A DNA stretch of 55,952 bases from CAZKVJ01 sp964556225 (GTDB lineage Bacteria > Actinomycetota > Acidimicrobiia > Acidimicrobiales > Ilumatobacteraceae): positions 1 to 55,952 of the forward strand of contig CAZKVJ010000021.1 of assembly GCA_964556225.1 (NCBI GenBank). The letters run 5' to 3'. Shown here in pieces: positions 17,266 to 24,984 of the stretch (position 1 is the first letter of the stretch; every line of letters begins with the position of its first letter). The notes beneath the pieces are model-generated. The model was given only the letters and a program-made list of their open reading frames with translations, did not search any database and was not told where the DNA came from. The position numbers and the translations under genes were made by a program.

Positions 17266-18237
17266 GTGACCCAGACACCGCCCCCCGGCCCGTCGACCTG
17301 CGAGCACGGGCTGCGGGTCGGCTTCTTCGGTCCCCACGGCACGTTCACCGAGCAAGCCCTCCTCACGCAGGCTGACCTCGCGGCCGGCGAGCGCATCGCC
17401 TACCCGACGGTGCCGGACGTGCTCGACGCCGTGCGCGACGGCGAGGTCGACTGCGGGCTGGTGCCGATCGAGAACTCGATCGAGGGCACGGTCAACTTCA
17501 CCCAGGACGCGCTGGCGTTCGACTTCTCGTTGCTGATCCAGCGTGAGGTCGAGCTGGACATCGAGCTGTGCCTGCTGGCGCGACCCGGCACGACCGTCGA
17601 CGGGATCGAGGCCGTGCTGTCGCTGCCCGTGGCCAGCGCCCAGTGCCACGCCTACCTGCGCCGGGTGCTCGGCCGGGCCGAGGTGCGCACCGCGAGCAGC
17701 ACGGCCGACGCCGCTCGCACGGTTGCCGAGGACCCCGGCCTCACGACCGCAGCGATCGGGCCGCGGGCCGCGGCCGGCGTGTACGGCTTGGAGGTGCTGG
17801 CGGCCGACATCGCCGACCACCCGGGCAACCGGACCCGGTTCCTGCTCGTCGCCCGCGACGGCATCCCGGCACCGACGGGCCACGACCGAACGGCGCTGGT
17901 CGTGTTCCAGCGGGCCGACGAGCCGGGCAGCCTGATCTCGATCCTGCAGGAGTTCGCGGCCCGGCGGATCAATCTGTCGAACCTCATCTCGCGGCCCACC
18001 AAGGAGGGCGGGCTGGGCGACTATTGCTTCGTCATCTACGCCGAGGGCCACATCGCCGATGAGCTGCTCGCCGACGCGCTGCGCTCACTGCACGCGAAGC
18101 AGGGCGGCGTGAAGTTCCTCGGCTCCTACCCGGCGGCGGGCGAGCACGCGCACACCGCCCGTGAGCACGCCGACGCCCGCTGGCGCCGCGCCGACGACTG
18201 GGTCACCGACCTCCGCTCCCGCATCACCCAGCCCTGA
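17266..18237 (+). CDS. pheA: Prephenate dehydratase with ACT domain
   Basis: 323 residues. The N-terminal catalytic domain shows G-F-F-G-P-H-G-T-F-T-E-Q-A, V-P-I-E-N-S-I-E-G and the N-R-T-R-F motif close to its end. A C-terminal ACT domain starts near residue 207 (D-E-P-G-S-L), with I-S-R-P-T in place of the usual E-S-R-P phenylalanine-binding motif. The enzyme turns prephenate into phenylpyruvate for phenylalanine synthesis and is usually feedback-controlled through the ACT domain. The GTG at 17266 is supported by the TAGCCT hexamer. A strong hairpin follows the gene. Confidence 0.95.
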   Translation: MTQTPPPGPSTCEHGLRVGFFGPHGTFTEQALLTQADLAAGERIAYPTVPDVLDAVRDGEVDCGLVPIENSIEGTVNFTQDALAFDFSLLIQREVELDIELCLLARPGTTVDGIEAVLSLPVASAQCHAYLRRVLGRAEVRTASSTADAARTVAEDPGLTTAAIGPRAAAGVYGLEVLAADIADHPGNRTRFLLVARDGIPAPTGHDRTALVVFQRADEPGSLISILQEFAARRINLSNLISRPTKEGGLGDYCFVIYAEGHIADELLADALRSLHAKQGGVKFLGSYPAAGEHAHTAREHADARWRRADDWVTDLRSRITQP

Positions 18238-18253
18238 CCCCCCTTCTTCCGTT

Positions 18254-18296
18254 CTGGTCCCAGGAAGTAGCGCTGAGCGCTACGTCCTGGGACCAG
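18254..18296. terminator. Near-perfect 43-base hairpin between convergent genes
   Basis: Arms CTGGTCCCAGGA (18254-18265) and TCCTGGGACCAG (18285-18296) are exact complements. Inside, GTAGCGCT (18267-18274) pairs with AGCGCTAC (18276-18283), with one A/G mismatch. It sits between the stops of pheA (+) and the SGNH gene (-), so a bidirectional terminator is the simplest reading. No clear T-tract follows on either side. Confidence 0.7.
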
Positions 18297-18313
18297 TTCC
18301 GGGAGAGAGCGGG

Positions 18314-20260
18314 TCAGCTCAGGTAGAGGCCGTAGAGGTCGGGGACGCGGCCGGCGAGGTCGGGGTTGTCGCACGGGTTCGGGATGGACTCAGTGGGGGT
18401 CCAGGGCTGCGGGCAGGGACGGACCTCCCACCACGACACGAAGCGGCTGATGTAGTCGGCCACGCCGTACGAGCCGGATGGCGTGAGGTGGATGCCGTCG
18501 GAGGTGAACCAGCTCGTCAGGTGGCGGCTGTACGCGTCCCAGTCGGCGATGACGAGGTCGGGGTACAGCGACTGGACCTCCCGCAGGATGCGGTTGTTGG
18601 ACCGGTAGGTGCCGTCGCTGGCGGCGTTCGACGGTGCCACGTAACCCACGTCGACCCGGTAGGTCAACCACACGATGTGGCGGGCGCCTTTCGCCCGGGC
18701 AGCGGCGACGACCTGACCGACGGCGCTGGCGAAGTAGGACCCCCAGTCGTCGTACCCGGTCATCAGCACGACCGTGTCGAACGTGCCCGGCTTGGAGAGG
18801 ATGGCGTTGACGGCGTTGGAGGGGGCGTAGCCCTCTCGTCCCCGGCATGAGGTGCCGACGAGTCGCCGGCAGGACTCGGCATCGAGCGTGTAGTCGAACC
18901 CCTGGAGGGCCACCCGGGCGTTGCCGTACCAGCGCACGCCGGCCAGGGTGGAGTCACCGATCAGCAGCACCCGCCCGGGGGGCGGGGCCACGTTGCCGGG
19001 GACGGGGAGCGCGGCGGCCACAGGGGCGCCGGTGAACCAACCCGCCACGTCGAGGACCACGTGCGCGCCTGAGGGCGAGCTGAGCGCGATGCCCCGGGTG
19101 GAGCGGCGCACGATCGACAGGTTGGCGACGGCATCGAAGCGCCCGGCGGCATTGACAGTGGAGGTCTCCGGCACCGGTGTGCCGGCAGCGTGAGCGGCGA
19201 GGTAGCCCGCCGAGCGGGGCTCGGCCATGGTGGTGTTGACGACCACGGCGGCGCCGTCACCGGCCATCACCTCGATGGTGCCGCCCGGATGGACCGGGAT
19301 GCGGCTCGGCCGGGTGTCGAGGATGCGGGCCGGTGCCGAGGGCACGAACAGCCCATCGGCGCTGTCGGGAGCCGAGGCCCCGGTGAACCACCCCACCACG
19401 TCGAGTGCCACGTGGCCGCCCGACGACGAGAAGATCCGCAGCCCACCGGCGTCGACCGGCACGATCGCCGTCGCCGCTCTGACCTGGTCGTCACGGTCGG
19501 TGTTGAGCACCGACGACCACGGGCGGCTCGCGCCGGCTGGGTACGCGGTGAAGTATCCGGTGCGGTTCGGGGTGACGGCGGTGACGTTCACGGCCAGCGC
19601 GGTGGCGTCCGAGGGGACGCCCGGTGGTAGCGGCACGAGCAGATCCCCACCGGGCGCGACCGGCACGCCACTCCAGCGGGTGTCGGCCACGCGGACCGGG
19701 TCCGTGGCGACGAAGCGTCCGCTGGCGGAGGAGTCTGCCGGTACGAACACCGCCGTGAGGTCGACCACCAGCTGTGCCGGCGCGGACACCATGACGTCGA
19801 TGGCGCCGCCGGCGCCGAGCGCCACGATCGCCGAGTTCGCCACCGTCCGGCCCGGCCCATCCACGTTGAGGTTGGACGCCAGCGGCTGGGCCGTCCCGGA
19901 GGGCCACGCCGTCAGGTACGCGGCGGCAGTGCTGTCGGTGGCGGTCAGCGTGACGGCGGCGGCAACGGCATCTCCGGGCACGCCGTCGCGCCCGGCCACC
20001 ACCACCCGGATGCGGTCGGCGGCCGGACGGCTGAACCCCTCTCCGGTGCGGGTGTCGGCCAGGCGGATCGGTCCCACCGGGACGAGGACCGACGTGGAGG
20101 CGGCCGACGCGGCGGGGACCGGGACCAGGGCCGCAAGCAGGGGAACGACGAGCACCATCGCCACGACGGCGCGACCCACGCGCGCCGTGATGTCACGGCG
20201 TTCGTGCTCGTGAGCGCGCTGCGTCACATACGTCCGCTGCATGTGGCCGGGGATCGGCAT
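18314..20260 (-). CDS. Secreted SGNH-hydrolase with three cell-surface repeats
   Basis: 648 residues. An N-terminal signal peptide (hydrophobic about 28-50, A-A-S-A-A cleavage region) is followed by three repeats of about 105-120 residues. Each opens with R-x-x-DTR, has a central G-Y-x-T-x-x-P-x-G or A-Y-L-T-x-W-P-S-G segment, and closes with V-x-D-V-x-GWFTG (first copy diverged). The C-terminal 220 residues form an SGNH esterase: G-D-S at 435-437 (Ser437) and D588-x-x-H591. The repeats are common in exported proteins of Acidimicrobiia. It probably deacylates an extracellular glycan or ester. Start ATG 20260 is preferred; an in-frame ATG six codons later is possible. Confidence 0.85.
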   Translation of the reverse strand: MPIPGHMQRTYVTQRAHEHERRDITARVGRAVVAMVLVVPLLAALVPVPAASAASTSVLVPVGPIRLADTRTGEGFSRPAADRIRVVVAGRDGVPGDAVAAAVTLTATDSTAAAYLTAWPSGTAQPLASNLNVDGPGRTVANSAIVALGAGGAIDVMVSAPAQLVVDLTAVFVPADSSASGRFVATDPVRVADTRWSGVPVAPGGDLLVPLPPGVPSDATALAVNVTAVTPNRTGYFTAYPAGASRPWSSVLNTDRDDQVRAATAIVPVDAGGLRIFSSSGGHVALDVVGWFTGASAPDSADGLFVPSAPARILDTRPSRIPVHPGGTIEVMAGDGAAVVVNTTMAEPRSAGYLAAHAAGTPVPETSTVNAAGRFDAVANLSIVRRSTRGIALSSPSGAHVVLDVAGWFTGAPVAAALPVPGNVAPPPGRVLLIGDSTLAGVRWYGNARVALQGFDYTLDAESCRRLVGTSCRGREGYAPSNAVNAILSKPGTFDTVVLMTGYDDWGSYFASAVGQVVAAARAKGARHIVWLTYRVDVGYVAPSNAASDGTYRSNNRILREVQSLYPDLVIADWDAYSRHLTSWFTSDGIHLTPSGSYGVADYISRFVSWWEVRPCPQPWTPTESIPNPCDNPDLAGRVPDLYGLYLS

Positions 20261-20303
20261 CCGGACATCTTGGCTTGAACCGGCGACCTCGTGCCGCCGT
20301 CCG

Positions 20304-20309
20304 TAGGCT
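20304..20309 (+). promoter_or_regulatory. Putative leaderless -10 hexamer (TAGGCT) for engB
   Basis: TAGGCT ends 7 bases before the GTG at 20317. It helps choose this start over the TTG at 20275, which would place the hexamer inside the gene. Confidence 0.5.
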
Positions 20310-20316
20310 CGCCGCA

Positions 20317-20913
20317 GTGTCGTCGCCGGTCCCGATCCGCTTCCTGCGCTCCGCTGCGTCGGTGGCCGAGCTGCCGGCGGCCGAGGTCGAGCTCGCGCTC
20401 GTCGGACGCTCGAACGTCGGGAAGTCATCGCTGCTGAACGCGCTCGCCCGCCGCCGTGACCTGGCGCGCACCTCCAAGACGCCTGGCGCGACGCGACTGC
20501 TGAACGTGTTCGAGGCGGGGCCGGCGGGCTCGGGTCGCTGGCTGGTCGACCTGCCGGGCTACGGCTACGCCAAGGCTTCGGGCTCCGAGCGCCGGCGGTG
20601 GAAGGACATGGTGGAGGGGTACCTCCTGGAGCGGGCGACCCTCGACCGGGTGCTGGTGCTCATCGACGGTGAGGTCGGCCCGACCCCGCTCGACCTGCAG
20701 ACCGTGGACTGGCTCGACGAGATCGGGCTTCCCATGCGACTGGTCGCCACCAAGTCCGACAAGGTGCGCTCGTCACGGCGCCCCGCCCGCCGGGCCGAGC
20801 TGGCCGAGCGCCTCGGTGTCGCTCGGGCCGATGTGGCCTGGGTGAGCGCCGAGCGCGGCACGGGGATCGACGAGCTCCGGGCCGAGGTGCTCTCGCTGCT
20901 GGGGCTGCCCTGA
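20317..20913 (+). CDS. engB: Ribosome-biogenesis GTPase EngB (YihA/YsxC)
   Basis: 198 residues, standard length. G1 G-R-S-N-V-G-K-S-S at 30-38, G3 D-L-P-G-Y-G, G4 T-K-S-D-K, and the characteristic T-S-K-T-P-G-A-T-R switch region after G1. EngB GTPases assist assembly of the large ribosomal subunit. The start at GTG 20317 fits family length. Divergent from the SGNH gene with 56 bases between starts; convergent with the DUF4239 protein gene. Confidence 0.94.
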   Translation: MSSPVPIRFLRSAASVAELPAAEVELALVGRSNVGKSSLLNALARRRDLARTSKTPGATRLLNVFEAGPAGSGRWLVDLPGYGYAKASGSERRRWKDMVEGYLLERATLDRVLVLIDGEVGPTPLDLQTVDWLDEIGLPMRLVATKSDKVRSSRRPARRAELAERLGVARADVAWVSAERGTGIDELRAEVLSLLGLP

Positions 20914-20928
20914 CGGGTCTTGGTGTGG

Positions 20929-21720
20929 TCAGCCGGCGCCGGCCAGCGAGCTGAGCAGCAGCTCGTAGGCCGAGGGGGTGACCTGGAGGTCCCCGACGAA
21001 GGGTCGGTCATAGGCGGCGATGATGACCACGACCATCCCGATGAACGCCGCCAGCAGGCAGACCAGGATCAGGTGCAGGCGCCGGTCGGCGACGACGAAG
21101 AAGAAGGTCGACGCGATGGCGAGGGCCGCGCCCCCGAGCACGAAGATCCACATCGCCCCGGACAGGTGGCTGCCGACAGCGTCGAGGCGGAGGCGGCGCA
21201 GCTCGACCAGGTCGTTGAAGTCGGCAAGGGCCTCGCTGTGGACGTTCTGCAGGCCGGCCGTGGGCGGATCGAAGCTGCCAAGGGTGTCCTGGATCGCAGT
21301 CACGTAGTCCGGGCCGCCCCGGGGGATCTCGCCACGGGACTGCGCGGGCCACGCCTCGTTGATGATGTACGTCGTGTAGTTCGTCAGCCGCTCGCGGAGC
21401 TCGTCGCGCACGTCGTCGGGGAACAGCAGCGACTGCCGGTACAGCGCCGCGATCGTCGCCGCCTCGGTGGAGCTCTGGTCGGCGATGGCGGAATGGCTCT
21501 CCCACGTGCCGACCGCGACGAGCGCCACCGCCAGCGCGTAGAAGACGAGGATCGCCTGAACCATCGCACCACCGAACTCGGAATCCTCCGACTCGATGTC
21601 CAGGCGGGGCAGCACCCAGCGCCGCACGGCGAGGAGCGCCAGCGCAGAGCCGGCGACGAAGCCGCCGATCACGAGGGTGGCGAGCAGCCAGATCGGGAGG
21701 TCGTTCAGCACGATCGGCAC
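20929..21720 (-). CDS. DUF4239-like integral membrane protein
   Basis: 263 residues. Two N-terminal hydrophobic segments (about 10-32 and 51-70), a long soluble helical loop of about 110 residues starting with the conserved-looking W-E-S-H-S-A-I-A-D-Q-S-S-T-E-A, then two C-terminal transmembrane helices (about 187-207 and 216-237). This arrangement matches DUF4239, a family of unknown function. GTG start. Monocistronic as far as visible. Confidence 0.8.
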   Translation of the reverse strand: MPIVLNDLPIWLLATLVIGGFVAGSALALLAVRRWVLPRLDIESEDSEFGGAMVQAILVFYALAVALVAVGTWESHSAIADQSSTEAATIAALYRQSLLFPDDVRDELRERLTNYTTYIINEAWPAQSRGEIPRGGPDYVTAIQDTLGSFDPPTAGLQNVHSEALADFNDLVELRRLRLDAVGSHLSGAMWIFVLGGAALAIASTFFFVVADRRLHLILVCLLAAFIGMVVVIIAAYDRPFVGDLQVTPSAYELLLSSLAGAG

Positions 21721-21753
21721 GGGTGTGGGCTCCTTGTCGTGGGCGGTGAGAGT

Positions 21754-21843
21754 TCACGAGTCGAAGGCGCCGGCGCGGAGGTCCTCGAGCACCCGGTCGA
21801 TCGGGATCAGTCCCCAGGTCGGCCATCCCATCAGCGTGCCCAC
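21754..21843 (-). CDS. Possible 29-residue small protein or gene remnant
   Basis: A 30-codon frame starting GTG at 21843 and ending TGA at 21754. The translation includes M-G-W-P-T-W-G-L-I-P-I-D-R-V-L-E-D-L and looks more protein-like than the other frames (Trp, balanced charge). It could be a small protein or the tail of a lost gene. No ribosome binding site is clear and I recognise no family. Confidence 0.2.
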   Translation of the reverse strand: MGTLMGWPTWGLIPIDRVLEDLRAGAFDS

Positions 21844-21879
21844 GGCCCGTGAGTCTTGTCGAAGCGATCCGGGCGCCGC

Positions 21880-23286
21880 TCAGCCACCGAGGTCGCGGGG
21901 TCGCCAGAACCCTGGCACCGGTTGGCCGACCCCTCCCTCGGCGTAGCGCCGGAGCCGGTCCATGCCATCCGGGGAGAGCATGTCGACCACGTCGAACACC
22001 ACCTCCGGTCCGCCGGCGCGCAGCGCGGTGTCGCCGTCGCTCGAGCGCTTCGGCGGCTGGCTGGTGAGCACCACGAAGGGTGCGCAGCCGCGCGCGGCCT
22101 TGGTGGCCGCGGCGCGGCCGAGGGCCCGCCACACGGCGTCGGTGCGGGAGAGACCCCCCTGCAAGCTGGTGAAGGAGCCGCCCACGTCGAAGTACCACGT
22201 CGCACCGGAGGCGTCGGTGGCCACCAGGTCGACTGCGACCCCGGTGCCACGGAGCCGGCGGTCGCGACCCTCGATGACGAACCCGGCGTCGACGAGGAGC
22301 TGCTCGGCGAGACGATCGGCGGCCTTGCCCTCGGTGACCATGGGGTGGGTCGGCTCCGGCGCCGTACTGGAAGTCTCCAGCGCCTCGCCGACGCGACGGC
22401 GGGCGATCTCGACGTAGCCGGCGTCGAGGTCGTAGCCGATGTAGCGGCGCCCGAGCCGGGCCGCGGCAACCAGGGCCGAGCCGCTACCCATGAACGGATC
22501 GAGCACGAGGTCGCCCTCGAACGTGTAGAGCCGGATGAGAGCCTCGGGCAGCGCGACAGGGAACGGGGCCGGGTGGCCGACGCGCCGGGCGCTCTCGGGC
22601 GGGATCGACCACACGTCGAGGGTGAGCGCCATGAAGTCCTCGGTCATCAGCGTGGACACGTGGGGGAGGCCCTCTGCGGCACGCTGTTTCACCGACCGGG
22701 CGCGGTCGAAGCGACCCTTGCTCGCCACCACGACCCGCTCGGTGATGTCGCGCAGCACCGGGTTGGCGGCGCTGCGGAACGAGCCCCACGCGCACGAGCC
22801 GTTGGCCCCTTCGCCCTTCTGCCAGATGAGCTCGCCCCGCAGCAGCAGGCCGAGGTCGTGCTCGAGGATGCGGATCACGTCGGACGACAGGCTGCGGTAC
22901 GGCTTGCGGCCCAGGTTGGCCACGTTGACGGCGATGCGCCCGCCGGGCTCGAGCGTGCGCACACACTCGGCGAACACCTCCGTCAGCATCTCGAGGTACT
23001 CGAGATACGACGAGGGCACACCTTCGCGCTCGAGCTCTTCCTCGTACTGCTTGCCGGCGAAGTACGGCGGGGACGTGACGACCAGCGCCACCGAGGCGTC
23101 CGCGATGGCGTCCATGCGCCGAGCGTCGCCGTGCACGAACGGCTCGACCACTGGCTCGGGTGGCGCGATCCTGTCGTCGTCGGACAGCTCCGGGGAGCGG
23201 AACCGGTCGTAGAAGGGCGTCGAGTCGTGGCTCTCCCGGGCGCCGGCGCCGAAGTTGGAGGTGGTCGTCCTGCGTCGCTGCGTCAT
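21880..23286 (-). CDS. Beta-class DNA methyltransferase (SPPY) with C-terminal PD-(D/E)xK-like domain
   Basis: 468 residues. Catalytic motif IV T-S-P-P-Y is at 71-75 and the AdoMet motif I D-P-F-M-G-S-G-S at 263-270; this order defines beta-class amino-methyltransferases (N4-cytosine or N6-adenine). Residues about 315-450 form an extra domain: G-K-A-A-D-R-L-A-E-Q-L-L helix, then V-D-L-V-A (Asp353) and W-Y-F-D-V-G-G (Asp367). This resembles the PD-(D/E)xK nuclease core but with Gly in place of the catalytic Lys. No separate restriction endonuclease lies next to it. ATG 23286 is chosen since upstream sequence is unconserved and non-coding; a TAGGCT hexamer lies 19 bases before it. Confidence 0.85.
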   Translation of the reverse strand: MTQRRRTTTSNFGAGARESHDSTPFYDRFRSPELSDDDRIAPPEPVVEPFVHGDARRMDAIADASVALVVTSPPYFAGKQYEEELEREGVPSSYLEYLEMLTEVFAECVRTLEPGGRIAVNVANLGRKPYRSLSSDVIRILEHDLGLLLRGELIWQKGEGANGSCAWGSFRSAANPVLRDITERVVVASKGRFDRARSVKQRAAEGLPHVSTLMTEDFMALTLDVWSIPPESARRVGHPAPFPVALPEALIRLYTFEGDLVLDPFMGSGSALVAAARLGRRYIGYDLDAGYVEIARRRVGEALETSSTAPEPTHPMVTEGKAADRLAEQLLVDAGFVIEGRDRRLRGTGVAVDLVATDASGATWYFDVGGSFTSLQGGLSRTDAVWRALGRAAATKAARGCAPFVVLTSQPPKRSSDGDTALRAGGPEVVFDVVDMLSPDGMDRLRRYAEGGVGQPVPGFWRPRDLGG

Positions 23287-23305
23287 CCGCTCATCCCGGC
23301 AGGCG

Positions 23306-23311
23306 AGCCTA
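23306..23311 (-). promoter_or_regulatory. Putative -10 hexamer (TAGGCT) for the methyltransferase gene
   Basis: On the minus strand TAGGCT ends 19 bases before the ATG at 23286, giving a leader of roughly 12 bases. Confidence 0.35.
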
Positions 23312-23384
23312 ATGAAGCCCCCCGAACACCTGCGCGATCCCCACCCGCGCGGGAGCAACCGGGGTCCTCGGAGGCCGCCGTCGG

Positions 23385-23731
23385 CGGCGTCGGCCGGGTC
23401 ACGAGTGCCCACCGCGCCGACAGGAAGTGGTCGAGGTCGGTGATCTCGTCGTCCTCGAGCGCGGCGCCGACCGTGAAGGCCAGGTCGGCGACTGCCGCCT
23501 CGCTCCGAGTCCCCCGTCTCATCTGGTACCGGTGTCGCTCGCCGTGACGCTCATGGGTGGCGCGCGCCCAGCAGTACGAGAGCGCGAAGACCGACCGCGC
23601 AATTGCGGCGATCGCGGTGCGGTGCACATCGAGTGAGAAGAACCATACGGCCCGCCGGCCCAACGGATCGACGGCATTGGTAGGGCGTTGATCTCGATGA
23701 AGGTCCCCAGCCATGGAACCGGTGGGGACGG
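23385..23731 (-). pseudogene. Decayed DUF2071 (YqjF-like) gene
   Basis: The middle and end of a DUF2071 protein can be read in two frames. One frame gives P-P-V-P-W-L-G-T-F-I-E-I-N near 23690-23731. A frameshift near 23675-23685 then leads to G-R-R-A-V-W-F-F-S-L-D-V followed by the L-S-Y-C-W-A-R-A segment and D-L-D-H-F-L-S-A-R-W near 23400. These blocks are in the order expected for the family (PP-x-P ... F-x-E-x-N ... VWFFSLDA ... Y-x-x-AR ... L-x-HFL-x-x-R). The N-terminal third and the extreme C-terminus are missing. The base composition is somewhat less GC-biased than neighbouring genes. Not expected to be functional. Confidence 0.75.
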
Positions 23732-23769
23732 CGGGCCACCCTCGATCGCGTCACCGAATCCGCGACGGA

Positions 23770-24237
23770 TTACGAGCGGCCGAGTTCGAGGCCCGGTGGC
23801 TCGATTGCCGGTGGTGAGGCGGAAAACGGACCTAGCGCCCGGCCCGCATCGGACTTGGTGCACGCCACCTCGATGACGGCGCCGGAGTCGAGGCGATAGC
23901 GAACCGATACGGGATCTTCCATGTGCTTCAGCTGCTTCGCCACCGTGTCTGGGGGTTCCGATTGACTCACCAGCTCGGTGATCCCGAGTGGCATGGTGCG
24001 GCTCAGGAACGGACTGCCCCCGTGAACGATGAGGACGTCGTGTACCCAGTGGGCGCTGTCGGTGTAGCGACGGAACCGGTCGCGGAACCCGCCCACGTCG
24101 CCGGAGATCGAGCGCGTCTTGCAGGCGAATGATCCGGGGATCTTCTTCACCGCCGATCGGCCTCGGAGCAAGAGGAAGAGGAAGAGGGCGAGGAGCCAGA
24201 GCGGTACGCCAAGTATCGCGAGCAGCGCCCAGATCAT
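23770..24237 (-). CDS. Small single-pass membrane protein, DUF2550-like
   Basis: 155 residues. One N-terminal transmembrane helix (about 2-24, very Leu-rich), a basic segment, P-G-S-F-A-C-K-T-R, and a beta-rich soluble domain with W-V-H-D-V-L-I-V-H. The pattern of TM helix, P-G-x-F-x-C and W-x-x-x-V-L resembles actinobacterial DUF2550 proteins; function unknown. ATG 24237 is certain because GGGAGGAG lies immediately upstream, ruling out the longer frame that would fuse it to relaxase remnants. A TAGCAT hexamer lies at 24276-24281. It is the only apparently intact gene in a decayed patch. Confidence 0.65.
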   Translation of the reverse strand: MIWALLAILGVPLWLLALFLFLLLRGRSAVKKIPGSFACKTRSISGDVGGFRDRFRRYTDSAHWVHDVLIVHGGSPFLSRTMPLGITELVSQSEPPDTVAKQLKHMEDPVSVRYRLDSGAVIEVACTKSDAGRALGPFSASPPAIEPPGLELGRS

Positions 24238-24275
24238 TCGGCTCCTCCCATTGTTCGTCAGTCGAGGAGCGGTCG

Positions 24276-24281
24276 ATGCTA
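24276..24281 (-). promoter_or_regulatory. Putative -10 hexamer (TAGCAT) for the DUF2550-like gene
   Basis: On the minus strand TAGCAT ends 38 bases before the ATG at 24237, and a strong Shine-Dalgarno sequence lies in the leader. Confidence 0.35.
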
Positions 24282-24294
24282 CAGGTCCCCTGGG

Positions 24295-24549
24295 CACTGC
24301 GCGAGCGAGGTGGAGTGTGGTTGCGTAGATGTGGGCGTCTTCGCTGAGCTGTTTGGCGGCGAGGGCAGCGCCGATGACCCGGTGTTCAGAGGTTTCCCAG
24401 ACTTCTCGGGCGGTGTCGAGCGCGTAGGTCTTGCCTGCTTCGGCGAGGCCGACGACGATGTCGACTCCAGCGCCGGAGGTGGTGATGCGCCGCGCCATGG
24501 CGGCTTGGTCGTCGCCGATGGTGGGGCGGCGGGCGATGAGCTGCCCACA
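24295..24549 (-). pseudogene. Fragment of a MobF/TraA-type conjugative relaxase-helicase
   Basis: About 85 codons matching the start of the RecD-like helicase domain of actinobacterial TraA/MobF relaxases: I-A-R-R-P-T-I-G-D-D-Q-A-A-M-A-R-R, then T-T-S-G-A-G-V-D and the Walker A region G-L-A-E-A-G-K-T (canonical G-x-x-G-x-GKT, first Gly kept, others altered), A-L-D-T-A-R-E-V-W and H-R-V-I-G-A-A-L-A-A. The relaxase HUH domain and the rest of the helicase are gone, and the frame runs into the leader of the small membrane protein. It is a relic of a conjugative or integrative element. Confidence 0.7.
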
Positions 24550-24643
24550 TGTGCCTGCTCCTGCGTCGTGGGGCGGTCAGTATGCTTGCGCACGACGCGC
24601 GCGCAGCTCGTCCCGAGGCGGCTTACCGGACGAAGGTTGTGCC

Positions 24644-24946
24644 ATGAGCAGTTCCGAGATCCCACCGGGCTACAACACCCCCATCCCGGCGAGGATCACC
24701 ACACCCGGGCGAGTCACGACACGGATCGGCACTCTCGAGTTCACCGATGGCATCCCGACTCCGGACACGACGGCCCTGCTGTACGACCATCTCGACTTCC
24801 AGCGAGCGGTCGACGTCTTCCTCAGGTGCATCCCGGCGGCCTCGCTCGAGGCGATGCGCCGAGGGCAGAGTGACACCGGCCTCGAGGCCTGCCATCAGGT
24901 GGGGATCACCGACGAACTGCTCGGCTCGAACCCGCTGTACCTCACA
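24644..24946 (+). pseudogene. 5' fragment of a DUF1254 protein gene, truncated at a tRNA terminator
   Basis: The ATG at 24644 (GAAGG upstream) opens a clear DUF1254 N-terminus: P-x-G-Y-N-T-P-I-P, T-R-I-G-T-L-E-F-x-D-G-I-P-T, Y-D-H-L-D-F-Q-R-A-V and I-P-A-A-S-L-E-A-M-R, ending at S-N-P-L-Y-L-T. The family normally continues for more than 300 residues. Homology stops at 24946, and at 24948 the terminator hairpin of tRNA-Ser begins. The frame stays open through the antisense of the tRNA to 25213, but that part is not protein-like. DUF1254 proteins are usually 400-480 residues, so this is a truncated, probably dead gene. Confidence 0.8.
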
Positions 24947-24947
24947 T

Positions 24948-24977
24948 CTCCGTGGATGCCGGCAAACGTCCACGGAG
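24948..24977 (-). terminator. Hairpin terminator of tRNA-Ser(UGA)
   Basis: Perfect 9-base arms CTCCGTGGA (24948-24956) and TCCACGGAG (24969-24977) with a 12-base loop lie 7 bases beyond the 3' end of the minus-strand tRNA. The DUF1254 fragment is cut exactly at its outer edge. Confidence 0.6.
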
Positions 24978-24984
24978 CCACGAG

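Noticed and set aside
24238..24498. N-terminal extension of the small membrane protein at 23770 by the in-frame relaxase-like segment
   Set aside because: The extension belongs to an unrelated family, and a perfect ribosome binding site marks the ATG at 24237.
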